Shown here: positions 1-9,896 of the stretch, one piece after another | How the letters are laid out: each line of letters opens with the position of its first letter | How positions within the stretch are numbered: position 1 is the stretch's first letter | Assembly: GCA_964548855.1 (NCBI GenBank) | Contig: CAZJSR010000003.1 | Location: 34,188-98,187 of the forward strand | DNA: 64,000 bases | Reading direction: 5' to 3' | Origin: UBA3206 sp964548855 | GTDB taxonomy: Bacteria > Bacillota_I > Bacilli_A > Acholeplasmatales > Anaeroplasmataceae | Made by a program: the position numbers and the translations under genes | The notes under the pieces: model-generated | The model's input: the letters and a program-made list of their open reading frames with translations, nothing else | Told to the model about the DNA's origin: nothing | Databases searched by the model: none

Positions 1-318
1 ACCTGCTCCAAGTAAAATACCTCCAAAGTATCTTGTGACAATACATAGTATATTTGTAAGACCTTGCATCTTCAGTACGTCTAAAATAGGAAATCCAGCT
101 GTTTTGCTAGGTTCACCATCGTCACTACATTTTTGAATGTTTGCGGTGCTACCTAAAATATAAGCATAACAGTTGTGTGTTGCATCATAATATTTCTTTT
201 TTGTCAGGGTAAGGATATCATTTACTTCATTAATATCATCTACTCTGAAAATAGTCGCTATAAATCGTGATTTATTTATAATTATTTCATTAGAATATGT
301 TTCTTTTATTTTTTTCAC
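1..318 (-). CDS. YigZ/IMPACT family protein, N-terminal 106 codons (cut by window edge)
   Basis: The minus strand reads open from a GTG at 318 to the window edge. The preceding GGTGAT is a reasonable ribosome binding site; an ATG two bases further upstream is followed at once by TGA and cannot be the start. The translation carries the hallmark YigZ/IMPACT motif DDGEPSKTAGFPIL followed by VTRYFGG, which belongs to the UPF0029 N-terminal domain. In bacteria these cytosolic proteins have no firmly assigned reaction; the eukaryotic homologue IMPACT binds the translation regulator GCN1. The gene is divergent from cca. The C-terminal part lies outside the window, so completeness cannot be judged. 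Confidence 0.85.
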   Translation of the reverse strand, partial: MKKIKETYSNEIIINKSRFIATIFRVDDINEVNDILTLTKKKYYDATHNCYAYILGSTANIQKCSDDGEPSKTAGFPILDVLKMQGLTNILCIVTRYFGGILLGAG

Positions 319-350
319 ATTATCACCAAAATAATTATACCATAGATTAA

Positions 351-379
351 TTGCTAAAAAATAATCTAAATGGTATAAT
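351..379 (+). promoter_or_regulatory. Sigma-A-type promoter of cca
   Basis: TTGCTA (351-356) and TATAAT (374-379) are separated by 17 bp, with a TG just before the -10. The transcript would begin near 386, so any upstream in-frame start for cca would lie in the promoter. This fixes the cca start at the ATG at 405. Confidence 0.7.
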
Positions 380-404
380 ATCTTGTAGTTTTGGAGGTTT
401 TATA

Positions 405-1538
405 ATGGATAGTATAACTAAAGCCAAAAAAATTTTAAAAAAATTAAATGAATGTGGATACGAAGCATATATAGTAGGAGGATATGTTAGGGATTTTCTT
501 CTTAATATAACGTCAAATGATATAGATATCACAACAAATGCGAAACCCGAAGAAATTGCGTTAATATTTAATATATCAAAAAATGGTATAGATTATAGTA
601 GCGTTACTATAAAGGATGGTATGTATTCTTTTGAAATTACAACATTTAGGAAAGATGTTTCTTATATAGATCATAGACATCCTCAAATTGAACTTGTTGA
701 TAATGTTTATCTTGACATAGAAAGAAGGGATTTTACAATAAACGCTCTTCTTATGGATTATAATCATAATATAGTTGATAGATTTGATGGAATAAAGGAC
801 ATAAATAATAAAATCATAAGAGCTATTAATGATCCATATAAAAAGATAAATGAGGATGTATTAAGAATACTTAGAGGTTTTTACTTAGTAAGCAAATTAG
901 AATTTGATTTTGAAATAAATACATTAAATGCTATAAAAGATAATGCGTATCTATTAGAATATTTATCTAAATTTAGAATTATCAGTGAAATGAATAAAAT
1001 AATATTTTACAATAAATCTAATAAGGTGTTTAAACTTATGAAAGAGACAGGCTGTACTAAATATTTAAGACCTTTAGATAAAGGAATTGATTATATATTA
1101 GACAATAATGTGATAATTAATAGTAGAACATTATTTTATGCATTATGTTTTTATTTAAATGATTCATTTGATGAATCATATGAATTTCCCAAAAATAAAA
1201 AAAGAAAAATTAAAGAAATTATTTCATTAACTAAGAATAAAATGAATAAATATGATATGATTAATTTTGAGTATGATATTTTATCTTACGCAAATGAATT
1301 AAGGAAGATATTGAAATTAGAATATATTTCTAATTTAAAAGAAGAATATGATTTATTACCAATTCATAGTGTAAAAGAAGTGGATATATCAAGTATTGAA
1401 TTAATGTTAGCTTTAAATAAAACTCCGGGCGAATGGTTGAATTTTTGTTTTATTAAAATTGCAGAGGCAATTCTTGAAGGAAAGATAAATAATAATAAAG
1501 AAGAAATACTATCTTATATTAAAGTTGAGGAAGTGTGA
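405..1538 (+). CDS. cca: CCA tRNA nucleotidyltransferase
   Basis: This is a class II nucleotidyltransferase of 377 residues that adds or repairs the 3' CCA of tRNAs. The catalytic head is clear: VGGYVRD at about 24-30, the metal-binding pair D39/D41 in NDIDITT, and ERRDFTINA at about 108-116, followed by the NEDVLRILRG helix that usually follows the head. The start was set at 405 because a GGAGG lies 9 bases upstream and the promoter covers the earlier in-frame codon. It overlaps the start region of the next gene, suggesting a two-gene unit. The alternative within the family is poly(A) polymerase, but in Bacillota this architecture is normally CCA-adding. The four tRNA genes in the window already encode CCA, so the role here would be repair. 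Confidence 0.88.
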   Translation: MDSITKAKKILKKLNECGYEAYIVGGYVRDFLLNITSNDIDITTNAKPEEIALIFNISKNGIDYSSVTIKDGMYSFEITTFRKDVSYIDHRHPQIELVDNVYLDIERRDFTINALLMDYNHNIVDRFDGIKDINNKIIRAINDPYKKINEDVLRILRGFYLVSKLEFDFEINTLNAIKDNAYLLEYLSKFRIISEMNKIIFYNKSNKVFKLMKETGCTKYLRPLDKGIDYILDNNVIINSRTLFYALCFYLNDSFDESYEFPKNKKRKIKEIISLTKNKMNKYDMINFEYDILSYANELRKILKLEYISNLKEEYDLLPIHSVKEVDISSIELMLALNKTPGEWLNFCFIKIAEAILEGKINNNKEEILSYIKVEEV

Positions 1539-1540
1539 TT

Positions 1541-2455
1541 ATGGAAGATATTGTTTTAGAGACTGTTTATGTGAAGATTGAACAAATCATGACATCTGAT
1601 AATATGATTAATATCATATGTAGTAAAATGGGTGATAGTGATAAATATAATTATAAAATTGAAATGGCAAAATCTAGTGAACTATATTTAAATTGTATCT
1701 ATAAAATGGAAATTGCTAAACACTCAAATTCAGAAAAAAACACTGGATATATTAAAGAATTTAGTTCAATTAACGATGAAGATATTAATATTAAAAATCA
1801 AGTATTTAGATCATTTATGAAAAGTTCTCCGATAGATTACAGTGAGTTAAAATCTAGAGTGGAATCTTATATAGATAAAATTGACAATAAAATTTTATTT
1901 GATATTACAAGCCAAATATTAAAAGAAAATGAGAATAATTTTTATTTATATCCAGCTGCATCTAAATTACATCATGCATATGTTGGAGGACTTGCATATC
2001 ATACACTAGGTATGTTAGATTTGGTAGATGGACTTGTAAATAATTATCCATATATAGACAGAAACTATATGTATGCAGGTATAATACTTCACGATATGGG
2101 AAAAGTGATTGAATTTACTGGTGTTCAAAATACGGAATATGCTTTAGAAGGACAATTATTAGGACATTTATTAATTGGATGTGAAGGAATAAATCGAAAA
2201 GCATATCAATTAGGATATCAAGATAAAGAAGAAGTGTTGTTGTTAGAACATATGATAGCTTCGCATCACGGACAACCTATGTTTGGCGCTATAAAAAAAC
2301 CGGCAACTCCTGAAGCAGCTTTACTTTGGTATATAGATACAATTGATTCTAAGTTTAGAGTGTTAGGTGAGGAAATCGCAAAGACTGCTCCAGGAACATT
2401 TACTGATATAATAGGAGTTTTTGACCGTACTAAATTTTATAAAAAAATTAATTAA
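1541..2455 (+). CDS. yhaM: HD-domain 3'-5' exoribonuclease, YhaM family
   Basis: A 304-residue protein related to Bacillus YhaM, which degrades RNA and single-stranded DNA from the 3' end using a metal-dependent HD domain. The HD residues are visible: LHHAY at 143-147, LAYHTLG with H154, HDMGK at 184-188, and a later ASHHGQ pair. The first 90 residues would be the OB-fold nucleic-acid-binding part but are strongly diverged. The ATG at 1541 is preferred because GAGG at 1527-1530 is well spaced; an in-frame GTG at 1535 overlaps the cca stop and is too close. It ends just before a strong terminator. Confidence 0.85.
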   Translation: MEDIVLETVYVKIEQIMTSDNMINIICSKMGDSDKYNYKIEMAKSSELYLNCIYKMEIAKHSNSEKNTGYIKEFSSINDEDINIKNQVFRSFMKSSPIDYSELKSRVESYIDKIDNKILFDITSQILKENENNFYLYPAASKLHHAYVGGLAYHTLGMLDLVDGLVNNYPYIDRNYMYAGIILHDMGKVIEFTGVQNTEYALEGQLLGHLLIGCEGINRKAYQLGYQDKEEVLLLEHMIASHHGQPMFGAIKKPATPEAALLWYIDTIDSKFRVLGEEIAKTAPGTFTDIIGVFDRTKFYKKIN

Positions 2456-2480
2456 ATAAAAAATATAGAAATATATAAAT

Positions 2481-2523
2481 AAAGGGATTATAAAAGAAAA
2501 AATTTTTTATAATCCCTTTTTTC
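2481..2523. terminator. Bidirectional terminator between yhaM and the YjcZ-like gene
   Basis: The arms AAAGGGATTATAAAA and TTTTATAATCCCTTT pair around a short A/T loop, with T-runs on both strands. Two convergent genes end on either side, so it probably serves both. Confidence 0.85.
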
Positions 2524-2624
2524 TATACTAACCAAGCCGCTCCAATAATAACTAAAAGAATAAATAAAACTAGAATTAAGGCGTAACCATAATCATTTTG
2601 ATTAGAACAATTATTTTGACTCAA
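2523..2624 (-). CDS. Small YjcZ-like hydrophobic peptide (33 aa)
   Basis: On the minus strand a TTG at 2624 is preceded, 7 bases away, by the very strong ribosome binding site AAAGGAGGG. The 33-residue product has a polar N-terminus rich in Asn and Gln, then NDYGYALILVLFILLVIIGAAWLV. This matches the build of YjcZ-family small proteins, which combine a Gly/Tyr/Asn-rich head with a FALIVVLFILLIIVGA-type tail and are often annotated as sporulation or coat-associated. It is probably a single-pass membrane or coat peptide. The assignment rests on the tail pattern and length. A role in sporulation is inference, since no other sporulation gene is certain in the window. Confidence 0.7.
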   Translation of the reverse strand: MSQNNCSNQNDYGYALILVLFILLVIIGAAWLV

Positions 2625-2811
2625 TTTATTTCCCTCCTTTTACTTTCACTTTAGTATATTTAAAAATAATTAAATTAGGAACCATATTTGCCTATAATGT
2701 TTAATTATGTGAAAAAATAAATAAACATTTTATTGGTTGATTTTTTTTGGATATAATGTTAATATATATAATGCGTGAAAATATGTATTTTAATAAAAAG
2801 GAGACTTTTTT

Positions 2812-5796
2812 ATGAATAAAAAAACTAAGTTAAAAAGAATAACATTAGGATTCATGTCAGTAGTAAGTGTTGTTACACTAGTTTCATGTAAAGAAACATC
2901 AACATCATCTATCAATACAGATACTGTTTATGCTTCAACTACTGTAAACGGAAAGACATATAGCATTACTAATGGAGAATTATGGAATGAACTAAAATGG
3001 TCTAGTACAAATGTTATTTCTGACAAAATAAGTGAAGTAGTACTAAAAGAATATAAAGAAGAGGTTAATGAAGCGTTAAAAGTATTTGATGGTCAAACTA
3101 CAACTGTAAGTGTAGAAGATCAAAAAAGATATTTTGACTATTTAGAATTATCAGCTTTTACATCTATTTATGGTACTGATTCATATGAGAATTTATTAAA
3201 GTTATACCCAAAGACAAGAGATAAGAATATCGCAACATATGTTGATAATGCATATTTAAATGATGCGAAGGTTATTGATGCATCAAAGTTAGATCAAAGT
3301 GAAATTGAAAAAAGCGCAAAAACATTATTTGAAAATACATCACTTGAGACAACATATTATTTACATGGATATTATGAAGATTTTGTTAATGTATGTGCAC
3401 AAAAGGTTTTAGCATATGATTATCTAAATGATTTTATTATTGATTATGACAAATCAAAAGATGAGGATAATTATTATTATAATGATGCTGAAATAATTCA
3501 ACATCATAGTGAAAAATATCAATATGCTGAAGATAGAAAGGCTATTATTATCGGATTTACTAATAGTGAAGAAATCGATTCAACATTAAAAGCTTTTGGT
3601 GTTAAAGTGTATAATGATTCTTTCTATTTTATACCACAAGGAACAAAAACTAATACAGAATATTCAAAATATTATGAAGATTTTGATGTTTCAAAAGCAG
3701 CAAATTCTGAAAAATGTTTTAATATGATGGCAATTGGTGGAGAGAGTCTTATATTTGAATTCTATTTGGCAATGTATAATTATATTTATACATATAAAGA
3801 TGCCCTTCCTGCACTAGATAATGTTAGAGAAAATCTTACAACAAACAAAAGAGATATAACAGAGTCTATTATGGTAAGATATATAAATGCTGAATCAACA
3901 ACTGATGCGGCAGATACTGTTGGTACTTGGTCTAGTGAAAAACAAGACTTAATTACTTATTCACAAGATGATTTAAATGATATTGATGCTGATTTTAAAA
4001 TATATGTCAATAAAACTTTAAAGATTGATGCTGATTATACAAATAAAGAATCTCGTTATTCTACGAGTGGTGTTTCATATAATGATAAATACTATATGGT
4101 ATTTAAAGTAAGTGAAGATGCTTTAAGAGATGAATATGTATTACTTGATTCTTTAGAAGATACTAAAATTCCATCTAAAAAGAGTGAATATAGAGAAAAA
4201 CTTGTTCATGAAATGATGTGGGATGAATTAACTGATTCTTATATAAGTGATGCAGTAAGTGAAAGAATGGAATCAGTTGGAGCTTATATTTATGACCCAA
4301 GTGTAGAAATAGCATATTCACAAGTAAATACATCATATTCAAAAACTCATAAGAGTGCACCAACTAATAATACATTATTTACATTAAAGTATGATGGAGC
4401 AAAATACCATTATACAATTGATGAAGTATTTGAAGATTTAGTGTTAACAAATGGTGTTACTTCAGCTATTGATTTATTAAGTAAGAAAGTAATAAAAGAT
4501 ACTAAAGAGTATGAAGATACAAATAAGAATAGAGAAGATTACGAAACAACAATAGAATTATTACTATCATATTTTGCAAATGATCAATTAAGTTCTTATC
4601 CTTCGACATTAGGTAAATATAATTTCTTAATGTTATATTTCCATACTTCAAATATTGATGAAATTATTGATAATTACTATAGAGTAAATGAAGCTTCAAA
4701 TGAAATTTTAACAGATTTTGGTAAAAATGATAAATTCTATACAATGGTAGAATCTTATGCAAAATCAGCATATGAAAAACGTTATAAAGTTTCTGCTTCA
4801 AGTTTACTAGTTTATGTAGATATGGATGAAGATGGTAATCCAGATGAAGATTTCGATTGGTCAAAGCGTGTATCAACATCAAAGGATGGAAAAACTTATA
4901 AAGAACTTGCAGTAGAATTAATTGAATATATGGTTACTCGTATGAAAAATTCAAATGATGACCAATTATCAAGTTTAACTTCTATGGTAGAAGAATATAC
5001 TAAGAGCCAAAGATTTACAAATGGAATTGATATATATGATCCTGATAATGGATTAGGTAGTGAAGATTATGACCCTACTGAACCTGAAACTATATGGGCT
5101 GAATATAAGAGAGCTGGAATTTTAGTTAAAGTTAATGAATATACTGATGTTACAAACTCTACTACTGAATCATACGCAGATGAAGGATGCCCTACTGAAA
5201 TTAAAAATAGAATTAAAGAATTATATTCTAGTATTCAATATAATGGTAAATTCCCAACTGAATATGTTGATTCAGAAGATTATTCAGGAGAAAATCCTGA
5301 TGGATGGAAGACAAATCAAGGATATAGTATGATTATTATAACAAGCGCAAGTGAAAAATCTTCTGCGAAGTTTGAAACTAAAGATGATATTAATGAAATA
5401 TTTAAAAAAATTGCGATAAGTTATAATGATAATAAAATTATCATTGATAACATCTACAATACTTCAGATGTTGCGAATATTAATCAAATTAAATTATTTA
5501 TTTATGATTATTTAAATAATGAATCAAGTACAATGTTGCCTGAAACAGTACAACAATTCTTCACTGATTATATACAACCAATCTATGAAAAATATACAGA
5601 TAGCTCAACTCAAAGAGAATTAGTATATATTAAGATGCTAAACAGCAAGATTGATTTTACAAACAAAGATGAAGCTACTAGATTAGATAAAGTTATTGAA
5701 ATTAATCATAGAATTTCAGATGAATATTTAGCAAATGATGATGATGCGAATGATTTTAAAGATTGGTGGCAAACAATCTTAACACTTAAGGATTAA
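2812..5796 (+). CDS. Very large lipoprotein, degenerate PrsA/parvulin-like (994 aa)
   Basis: The N-terminus is a lipoprotein signal: basic MNKKTKLKR, a hydrophobic stretch, and the lipobox LVSC with Cys 26, then a Ser/Thr-rich linker. The rest is acidic and hydrophilic, so the protein is anchored on the outer face of the membrane. No standard domain is intact. Around residue 662 SASSLLVYVDMDEDG and around 837 GYSMIII occupy the positions of the first strand and the GYHII strand of a parvulin, matching the better preserved pair in the next gene. The active-site His of parvulin is not seen here. An AAAAGGAG site precedes the ATG. It lies 15 bp from its downstream paralogue, so the two are probably co-transcribed. 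A foldase or chaperone role is inference; a surface protein with no enzymatic role is equally possible. Confidence 0.72.
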   Translation: MNKKTKLKRITLGFMSVVSVVTLVSCKETSTSSINTDTVYASTTVNGKTYSITNGELWNELKWSSTNVISDKISEVVLKEYKEEVNEALKVFDGQTTTVSVEDQKRYFDYLELSAFTSIYGTDSYENLLKLYPKTRDKNIATYVDNAYLNDAKVIDASKLDQSEIEKSAKTLFENTSLETTYYLHGYYEDFVNVCAQKVLAYDYLNDFIIDYDKSKDEDNYYYNDAEIIQHHSEKYQYAEDRKAIIIGFTNSEEIDSTLKAFGVKVYNDSFYFIPQGTKTNTEYSKYYEDFDVSKAANSEKCFNMMAIGGESLIFEFYLAMYNYIYTYKDALPALDNVRENLTTNKRDITESIMVRYINAESTTDAADTVGTWSSEKQDLITYSQDDLNDIDADFKIYVNKTLKIDADYTNKESRYSTSGVSYNDKYYMVFKVSEDALRDEYVLLDSLEDTKIPSKKSEYREKLVHEMMWDELTDSYISDAVSERMESVGAYIYDPSVEIAYSQVNTSYSKTHKSAPTNNTLFTLKYDGAKYHYTIDEVFEDLVLTNGVTSAIDLLSKKVIKDTKEYEDTNKNREDYETTIELLLSYFANDQLSSYPSTLGKYNFLMLYFHTSNIDEIIDNYYRVNEASNEILTDFGKNDKFYTMVESYAKSAYEKRYKVSASSLLVYVDMDEDGNPDEDFDWSKRVSTSKDGKTYKELAVELIEYMVTRMKNSNDDQLSSLTSMVEEYTKSQRFTNGIDIYDPDNGLGSEDYDPTEPETIWAEYKRAGILVKVNEYTDVTNSTTESYADEGCPTEIKNRIKELYSSIQYNGKFPTEYVDSEDYSGENPDGWKTNQGYSMIIITSASEKSSAKFETKDDINEIFKKIAISYNDNKIIIDNIYNTSDVANINQIKLFIYDYLNNESSTMLPETVQQFFTDYIQPIYEKYTDSSTQRELVYIKMLNSKIDFTNKDEATRLDKVIEINHRISDEYLANDDDANDFKDWWQTILTLKD

Positions 5797-5811
5797 TAGG
5801 AGGAAGAGTAT

Positions 5812-8568
5812 ATGAAAAAGAAAATTATTTCATTAGGGTTAGCTACTGCAACAATATTTACTCTTGCTTCATGTAAGGAAACTGTTGTAAACACAACAGT
5901 TCCTTATGGAAAATTATCAGATACTAGTATCTATGCAAGTGTAGGTAATAATCAAGGTAGCATATCTCAAAAGAAACTATATGATTTAATGAAAAAAGAT
6001 GGATATAGTTTAATGACAGAAGAAATTAAAAAATCATTATTTAATGATATTACTTCTGATAAAAAATATTTCGATTATTCTAAAGAAGAAGATAGATATC
6101 AAATTACTTCTTCATTAGTTAATACAATTTATGGTGTATCAAAATATGATGCATATAAAGAATTAAAAGAAAAAGATAAAAAAGTTTTAGTTCAAAAATA
6201 CGTTGATAATTTATTTAAAGAAAATACTAAAAAATCAGATGGAACTTATTTTACTGTGAGTGATATTGAATCTATCGAAATTACTGAAGTAAAATATAAT
6301 GGTGAATCAAAATTTGAAGCAACATTCCCTAAAGAATTATATCAAAATCAAATTTATGATATCGCAATGACTAACTATGCTAGAGAAATGATAAAAAATC
6401 CTGAATCTGAATATTACTATAAAAATGAGTATGTAAAAGGTGAAGGTAAGAATAATTATTATATTACAGATGAGAATATAAGAGACTATTATTATTCAAC
6501 TTATAAAAATTATAAGGAATATAAAGGTATTGTTATTAAATTTGCAAGTGAAGCACAAGCGATTGCAATTATGAATTCTGCGATTGGAAGTACAACTATA
6601 AATAGTGAAAATGCAATCGAGGAGTATACAAAGATTTATAACTATCGTTATGTTACAAGACCACATTTATCTACTGATAGTGAAGAATACCTAAATGATG
6701 AATATGTTGATTTATCAGTTTCTAAAAATTCTAATAAGCTTACATCATATTCAAGTAATTTTGAAGATTTCTTCTTAGAAATGGAAAATGGTGAATTTTT
6801 AACATCATATTTTAACCTTGATAATGCATATTATCTAGTTTATCGTCTTCAAGGTGACGATGTTATTGAATGGGAAAACTTAGATGATAAAGATAAAGTT
6901 CAAGGTAATGGATCAACTATATATGATAAAGTACTAGATGAATTAATTGATTCTAAGAACTTTACTACAATTAAAACTAAGATTGAGAATGAAAGATATG
7001 AAGAAATTCACGAAGATAATAACTTAGTGATTTATGATCCAGTATATTCATACTTATATGACGAAGCTCATGATGATTACGCTATTAACAATAATAGTAG
7101 CGATGATTTAATTTATAAATTTACTTATAATGAAAAGGAATTTAAATTATCAGTTGATGATTTCTATCCTATCTTAGAAAATAAGTATGGTATCAATAAA
7201 TCTATTAATTATCTAGAAGAACAATATTATTTAAGTCTTGATAAAATGGTTGAAAAAATCGATTCTTCAGATGTAGATGATTATAGAACTACTATTAATA
7301 AAAGCGTTGAAGATTTTAAAGACGGAGATACTAGTTATCCTAAGGCAATTGGTGTTGAGACATATCTACAATTAAATTATGGGTATAATACCGTTGATGA
7401 AATAGTAGAATCTTATAAGGCTGATTTAGTTTCAAATGTTGCGCTATCTTATTATGGAAATCATGAAACAACTGACAATATGTTTAATATGGATTCAAAA
7501 TTATTTGCGAATTTTGAAAAAACATATAAAGAAATCTATGATGATTTCTTCTCAGCAACAATTTCACATATCCTAATTGGTGTTGATGAGGATTATAGTG
7601 GATCTTATTCTGACCCTGATATTTATAGAAATAATCTTATATCTGATGAACTTCGTGATCAATTTGATGCGACAATTATTTCTATTGCCAACGCAATTAT
7701 TAAAGAAGTTAAGGTATTAAAGACATCTAATAGTGTTAAAGATGCTCTAGATTTTATTGTAACTGCATATAATAATAATTATAAAATTGCGAGTCTTTCT
7801 TATGAAGAAGGAAGAGATATTACTTGGTATGATTTAAAGAATCAATTTCCAATTACTCTTAAAGCTGAAGATTTAGGTGTAATTGATAATAGTAAAGCTT
7901 CAACATATGTTAAAGAATTCTCTGTTGCTGCTAAGAATTTATACAAGGCAGTAATTGATGGAAAGATTGAAGAAAAAGATGTTGAGGATAAAGGTGTACT
8001 AGAATTAACTGAAGCTATTGATTCAACTGATAAATTATGTAAGACTGTATATGGATACCACATCTTAAATATTTATGATATTGGTGAACAAGAATCTGCA
8101 AAATTTGTTAAGGATAACGATAGTAAAGATGACGATCGTGAAAATTATAAGACATATGAGCATCTAGCGATTGTTGTAGATCCTGCTGAAGAAGATGATG
8201 AAGAAGATTATATCGTTTATGCGGATAGTTATAGTGAAAATGAATGGGCTTCTAAGAATCAATTGTTTATCTATTTCTATGAAAATATAAATGGATCTTC
8301 TAGTTCACTAAAATCATCATGCAAGAATGCTATTTCAACAATTTTTGATGGAATGATTTCAACATATACATCAGAAACTTTTAAAGAATGGCGTATGATT
8401 AAACAAATGAATATCAAGTTTGAAAGTGATAAAGATGGATTTATCATGGATTATTATATTTCTAATTTAGAAAAGAGTCTTTTTGGTTATGAGCCTAATG
8501 AATTTACTCTATATACTGATTGGGTTGATTCTGAAGTTTATGATTGGACTATAGATTTTTCAAAATAG
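5812..8568 (+). CDS. Very large PrsA-like lipoprotein with parvulin-type segment (918 aa)
   Basis: Signal sequence MKKKIISLGLATATIFTLASC has lipobox LASC, so the mature protein would be a lipid-anchored surface protein. ISHILIGVDED at 584-594 matches the first strand of PpiC/parvulin rotamases and TVYGYHILNIYD at 745-756 matches their last strand. The intervening 150 or so residues are far longer than in a normal 90-residue parvulin, so the domain is expanded or broken up. PrsA-type proteins help secreted proteins fold. The start has AGGAGG 9 bases upstream. A terminator follows the stop. Shared opening (lipobox followed by KET) and shared internal order with the upstream gene show an old tandem duplication. 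Confidence 0.75.
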   Translation: MKKKIISLGLATATIFTLASCKETVVNTTVPYGKLSDTSIYASVGNNQGSISQKKLYDLMKKDGYSLMTEEIKKSLFNDITSDKKYFDYSKEEDRYQITSSLVNTIYGVSKYDAYKELKEKDKKVLVQKYVDNLFKENTKKSDGTYFTVSDIESIEITEVKYNGESKFEATFPKELYQNQIYDIAMTNYAREMIKNPESEYYYKNEYVKGEGKNNYYITDENIRDYYYSTYKNYKEYKGIVIKFASEAQAIAIMNSAIGSTTINSENAIEEYTKIYNYRYVTRPHLSTDSEEYLNDEYVDLSVSKNSNKLTSYSSNFEDFFLEMENGEFLTSYFNLDNAYYLVYRLQGDDVIEWENLDDKDKVQGNGSTIYDKVLDELIDSKNFTTIKTKIENERYEEIHEDNNLVIYDPVYSYLYDEAHDDYAINNNSSDDLIYKFTYNEKEFKLSVDDFYPILENKYGINKSINYLEEQYYLSLDKMVEKIDSSDVDDYRTTINKSVEDFKDGDTSYPKAIGVETYLQLNYGYNTVDEIVESYKADLVSNVALSYYGNHETTDNMFNMDSKLFANFEKTYKEIYDDFFSATISHILIGVDEDYSGSYSDPDIYRNNLISDELRDQFDATIISIANAIIKEVKVLKTSNSVKDALDFIVTAYNNNYKIASLSYEEGRDITWYDLKNQFPITLKAEDLGVIDNSKASTYVKEFSVAAKNLYKAVIDGKIEEKDVEDKGVLELTEAIDSTDKLCKTVYGYHILNIYDIGEQESAKFVKDNDSKDDDRENYKTYEHLAIVVDPAEEDDEEDYIVYADSYSENEWASKNQLFIYFYENINGSSSSLKSSCKNAISTIFDGMISTYTSETFKEWRMIKQMNIKFESDKDGFIMDYYISNLEKSLFGYEPNEFTLYTDWVDSEVYDWTIDFSK

Positions 8569-8575
8569 TATTTAG

Positions 8576-8599
8576 AAGGGGAGAAATCCCCTTTTATTT
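8576..8599 (+). terminator. Terminator after the lipoprotein pair
   Basis: AAGGGGA and TCCCCTT pair around a GAAA tetraloop, followed by a T-rich tail. Confidence 0.85.
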
Positions 8600-8637
8600 A
8601 TGTTATAATTGATTTGATAGGAAGGCGAGGAATTAGT

Positions 8638-9420
8638 TTGAAAGTATGTATGATAGCCTCTGGGTCAAAAGGGAATTCTTTTTATATACAAACTAAAGAT
8701 GCAAAAATAATTATTGATGCAGGAATTAGTAGAAAAAGAATTATTTCTTGGTTTAAAGAAAATAATATAGAAGAAACACTAGATGCGATATTAATAACAC
8801 ATGAGCATGTTGATCACATTAGTGGATTATGTCTAACTGCTAAGCATTTTAATTGTCCAGTATATTTAACTGCAGGTACATTTGAAGGTGCTATAAAAAA
8901 ATATGAAAATATTAATTCATTAGATGTTAGATATATTAATAATTTAGATGAATTTAAGATAAATGACACGGTTATTAAATCGATTCCCACGTTTCATGAT
9001 GCCCTAGATCCTAATGGATATATAATTGAAGCCGATAGTAAGAAGTTAGTATATATTACTGATACTGGTTATGTACATTTAAAGTTTTATGAAATAATAA
9101 GCAATGCAGATATATATGTTATGGAAACCAATCATGATTCTGAAATGCTTATGAGTTGTAAAACAAGACCATATCATACTTTAATTAGAATTTTAGGTGA
9201 TCATGGCCATTTATCTAATGCTGATGGGATTGATGTTTTATCATCAGTTATGGGTGAAAATACAAAGGTTGTTTTTTATGCTCATATTTCAGAGGAATGC
9301 AACATGCCGGATTTAGTAAAACTTGAAAGTGTTAATAAATTTAAAAATTTAGGTATGGATGTAAGTAACATTAAATTTATATACGCATCTCAAATATCAT
9401 CAGAGGTGATTGAGGTATGA
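8638..9420 (+). CDS. walJ: MBL-fold hydrolase, WalJ/YycJ family
   Basis: A 260-residue metallo-beta-lactamase-fold protein. The metal site THEHVDH is at 54-60, preceded by IIIDAG, and later histidines (H in TFHDA, ITDTGY, YHTL, AHISEECN) complete the usual set. The opening LKVCMIASGSKGNS is the typical start of WalJ/YycJ, which fixes the TTG at 8638 as start; GAGG lies 7 bases upstream. A TTG further upstream adds residues not seen in the family. WalJ proteins have been linked to cell-wall and division control and to DNA processing, but the substrate is not known with certainty. It overlaps rlmH by 4 bases, the order seen at the wal locus of many Bacillota; here the walRK genes are absent. 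Confidence 0.85.
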   Translation: MKVCMIASGSKGNSFYIQTKDAKIIIDAGISRKRIISWFKENNIEETLDAILITHEHVDHISGLCLTAKHFNCPVYLTAGTFEGAIKKYENINSLDVRYINNLDEFKINDTVIKSIPTFHDALDPNGYIIEADSKKLVYITDTGYVHLKFYEIISNADIYVMETNHDSEMLMSCKTRPYHTLIRILGDHGHLSNADGIDVLSSVMGENTKVVFYAHISEECNMPDLVKLESVNKFKNLGMDVSNIKFIYASQISSEVIEV

Positions 9421-9896
9421 AAATAACTATAATTAGTGTTGGAAAAATAAAAGAGTCTTATTTATTAGATGGTATAAAAGAATATGTTAAAAGACTTTCT
9501 AAATATACAAAAGTAGAAGAGATAGTTTTAAATGATGAACCTATAAAAAATAATTCTAATGAATCCTTAGATTTAGAAATTAAAAGAATTGAAGGTGTGA
9601 GAATTTTAAATGCGATTGATAAAAATTCATATGTGATAGCCCTTGATTTAAAAGGTGAAATGATTAGTAGTGAAGCTTTAGCTTCTAAGTTTATTGAAAT
9701 AAATAATTATCATTCATCTCATATTACATTTATTATTGGTGGCTCTTTAGGTCTTTCTTCAAGTGTATTGGAGGCTGCATCATATCGTTTATGTTTTAGC
9801 AAAATGACTTTTCCACATAAATTAATGAAATTAATTTTGTTAGAACAAGTTTATCGAGCATTTAAAATCAATAATAATGAAACATATCATAAATAA
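9417..9896 (+). CDS. rlmH: 23S rRNA (pseudouridine1915-N3)-methyltransferase RlmH
   Basis: The 159-residue length is exactly that of RlmH, a SPOUT-class enzyme methylating pseudouridine 1915 in helix 69 of 23S rRNA using SAM. Diagnostic features are the N-terminal MKITIISVGKIKE, the knot segment FIIGGSLGLS, and the C-terminal KMTFPHKLMKLILLEQVYRAFKI block ending in YHK. The start ATGA overlaps the stop of the upstream hydrolase gene, so translation is coupled. Confidence 0.95.
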   Translation: MKITIISVGKIKESYLLDGIKEYVKRLSKYTKVEEIVLNDEPIKNNSNESLDLEIKRIEGVRILNAIDKNSYVIALDLKGEMISSEALASKFIEINNYHSSHITFIIGGSLGLSSSVLEAASYRLCFSKMTFPHKLMKLILLEQVYRAFKINNNETYHK

